Of a stretch of 20,321 bases of DNA, positions 18,474-20,321 are shown one piece after another. The DNA comes from Mnemiopsis leidyi (lineage: Eukaryota; Ctenophora; Tentaculata; Lobata; Bolinopsidae). The first letter of the stretch is position 1. Each line of letters opens with the position of its first letter. The notes under the pieces are model-generated. The model worked only from the letters and a program-made list of their open reading frames with translations, had not been told where the DNA came from and did not search any database. The DNA lies in NCBI GenBank assembly GCA_000226015.1, contig JH154743.1, forward strand, positions 216,005-236,325. Direction: 5' to 3'. Made by a program: the position numbers and the translations under genes.

Positions 18474-20298
18474 TCAGAAGCTGCTTTCAAGCTGCCTGAT
18501 AATTTGCTGAGTAGCCCAACGCAATTGCTTCAGATTCGTGTTGAATTCCCGAGGTGTAATGAGTTGCTTTGCTGAATCAATGTGTTTTATCAGATCAGAC
18601 AACACTTTGTTAACTGTTTCACGGTTGCTCGATATCTGAAAATAACACAATCTTTCAACTTGAAGATATCCTGTATTTTATTTTGACACATTTGAGAGAC
18701 GGTAGAGTATGTAGATAACTTAGTGTAGGTCACCCGGCGATTTCTGATTTAACAGAAAGGGCTTAAAAGAATTACAAAAACTGACCACTACATCTGTGAC
18801 ATTTAACAAAAAGGGCTTAAAAGAATTACAAAAACTGACCACTACATCTGTGACATTTAACAAAAAGGGCTATAAAGAATTACAAAAACTGACCACTACA
18901 TCTGTGAGATCGAGTGCCTGAACTGCCTCCATCAGATAGTTGGACGTAACAGCGACATTCTTAGCCAGATTATGACTTAGCTGGTTGAGCAGAGCTAGAA
19001 TATCTGGTTGTACTGGCGATGTCTCACCAAAAACATCTTCCACCGACATTCGCTCACAAGTAGACATGAGAAGGTCCAGATCAATAGCTACCAGGGCCTG
19101 TGAGAAAGCAATATTAGGGAAGTAAGGATTTAAATTGAGCCAGTGGGACACAAAGCGCCTAATTTAATAATCAGATAAGATCTTTATCGTCAAGTCACAA
19201 GAATGATAACAAATACATGGAAGTACTTTATTCAACGCCACACAAGATTAAAAATTAAATTAACATAATTTAACTTTAGCCATTAAAGGGGACCATCGAA
19301 AATTTATCATTAAGATTATTAAGCAGTAAATTCTAGTGTAATCATGACACCTTTATCTGAATCGACCGCAATCAACATTAAACAGAACCTACAACAGGTA
19401 AAGTGGATACTTTAACAGCTTGAATGATAACGGAAAGTTTGTCTCCACACCGACCTTATGGAGAGCGTCCTGGTAGTCTCCCCGCTCCAAACTTTCATCA
19501 ACAAGTTCCTGATTAGAGGGGGCTCTCTGTTCTTGTGTTGCTTCTACAGTCAGCAGTCCGATATCATTCGTCACTCTGATCAATAGTCAGCCATTTGTCA
19601 CCCGAAGGGGGCATTCTATCAAACCACAAAATAGTGTTATCAGCTGTTAACAACTATACTGATAAACTGGAAATTGGCACATAACTAAATAGTTTAACAG
19701 CTGCTAATTTTAAAAACTTGGGTGATGTGATAAACTTATCTGATTTTACAAACTTTTGTATAGTTTCCTCAATTTTTCTCTCGAATGCACGGTTTTGCGA
19801 GTTTACACACATCCGATTGAGTCTATCCTGGATGGCATGGATTCTCTCATTTACCGCTGGAGACATCTGCGTTCCATTTAGAGTCACTGAAATATTTTGA
19901 AGAGTTGGGAACGGCCAACTGACATCGATCAAGGCTATCACGTGATATAAACGATTTGTTAACCAACCTAAAAAATACCTGATAATTGAAATGGGAACCT
20001 TACTTCTTGAACACCCTTAAAAGTCGATGCTCTAATAAGATAAAGTAATAACAAACTTAATCAAAATACGTTAACTACTCAAATGAAGGAGTTGAATTAC
20101 CAATTGACTTACTAGTTCCAACTTAAAACATTGTCAAACCCTCCATAATTATAGCTGTACTATATTACATTTTAGTTATACAATTATAGTCATTGTACTG
20201 ATAACAGGTTCACAGTTCAAATAACCTGCGTTATACTGTTGAACCCATGTCTTCAGCGCAGTGTCCATCTTCTTGCAATGGCTCTTGTACATTTTATC
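18474..20298 (-). CDS. EDC4: EDC4 (Ge-1) mRNA decapping scaffold, last five exons
   Basis: Exons in order of translation: 20226-20298, 19754-19886, 19455-19575, 18894-19097, 18474-18635, stop at 18474. Phases agree at every junction (1, 2, 0, 0). The two last exons carry the conserved C-terminal alpha-helical domain: ALVAIDLDLLMSTCERMS and VEDVFG match the human ALTAADLNLVLYVCETVDPAQVFG region. QPDILALLNQLSHNLA and YLMEAVQALDLTD follow, and the end is a helical tail with QQIIRQLE. Upstream exons give amphipathic helices, weaker in similarity (NERIHAIQDRLNR, FERKIEETIQ). In other animals EDC4 links DCP1 and DCP2 with XRN1 in P-bodies, and the C-terminal domain mediates self-association. The first exon listed lies against the window edge and its acceptor (AGATAG) is predicted only. 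WD40 and earlier exons lie beyond 20321. Confidence 0.88.
18747..18908 (-). repeat. 54-bp triplication across the EDC4 exon-intron boundary
   Basis: Three adjacent copies of a 54-bp unit lie at 18747-18800, 18801-18854 and 18855-18908. They differ by only a few bases. The right-hand copy covers the end of the EDC4 exon (18894-19097), its GTCAGT donor and the start of the intron. The other two copies sit inside the intron and repeat the same exon end and donor (ACAGATGTAGTGGTCAGT). Confidence 0.95.
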
Positions 20299-20321
20299 CT
20301 ATCTCTGGTAAGTAGTTGTTT

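Noticed and set aside
19098..19151. Upstream extension of the EDC4 exon 18894-19097 to position 19151
   Set aside because: The frame stays open but lacks ATG. A strong acceptor (TTTCTCACAG) at 19098 joins ALHK to ALVAID exactly as in human EDC4, so the extra residues are intron.
18870..20298. EDC4 region as a COG8 or other Golgi tether subunit
   Set aside because: Helical content first suggested a tethering protein, but the motif around CERMSVEDVFG and the C-terminal helices align with EDC4.

Overview
The window is nuclear DNA from an animal. Genes are split by GT-AG introns of about 100 to 1,200 bases, the DNA is AT-rich, and intron phases join cleanly across exons. The predicted proteins match metazoan families (NFXL1, a TTC3/DZIP3-like RING protein, METTL5, NOL6, TMEM170, EDC4). 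Small introns, six genes in 20 kb and many short inverted-repeat elements suggest a compact invertebrate or early-branching metazoan genome. The sequence alone does not fix the phylum.

All six genes lie on the minus strand, so transcription runs from high to low coordinates. From right to left: (1) the last five exons of EDC4, an mRNA decapping scaffold (18474-20298, 5' part outside the window); (2) TMEM170, a three-exon gene for a small membrane protein (15523-16907); (3) NOL6, an SSU-processome protein in one long coding exon (11808-14819); (4) METTL5, the 18S rRNA m6A methyltransferase, three exons (9372-11345); (5) a 909-residue RING E3 ligase-like protein in one exon (6312-9041); (6) the first nine coding exons of NFXL1 (432-3766, 3' part outside the window). 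The exons of the four split genes were rebuilt from splice signals, phase and family similarity. None has been checked against transcripts.

NOL6 and METTL5 both act on the small ribosomal subunit and are adjacent, with about 460 bases between them. The other genes share no obvious pathway. The co-oriented, closely spaced layout and the acceptor-like sequences just before the NOL6 and RING start codons leave 5' UTR introns or trans-splicing open.

The non-coding part is rich in structured repeats: an ATAC microsatellite at the left edge; a SINE-like unit with Pol III A and B boxes; two copies of one TIR element in NFXL1 introns; a pyrimidine tract; a TIR element with a TTAGGG-like core in TMEM170 intron 2; a 50-bp tandem array in TMEM170 intron 1 that runs up to the splice acceptor; a foldback element with three successive hairpins next to the EDC4 3' end; and a 54-bp unit, present three times, that carries the 5' splice site of the last EDC4 intron. 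The last is the most striking feature. No complete new system was found.
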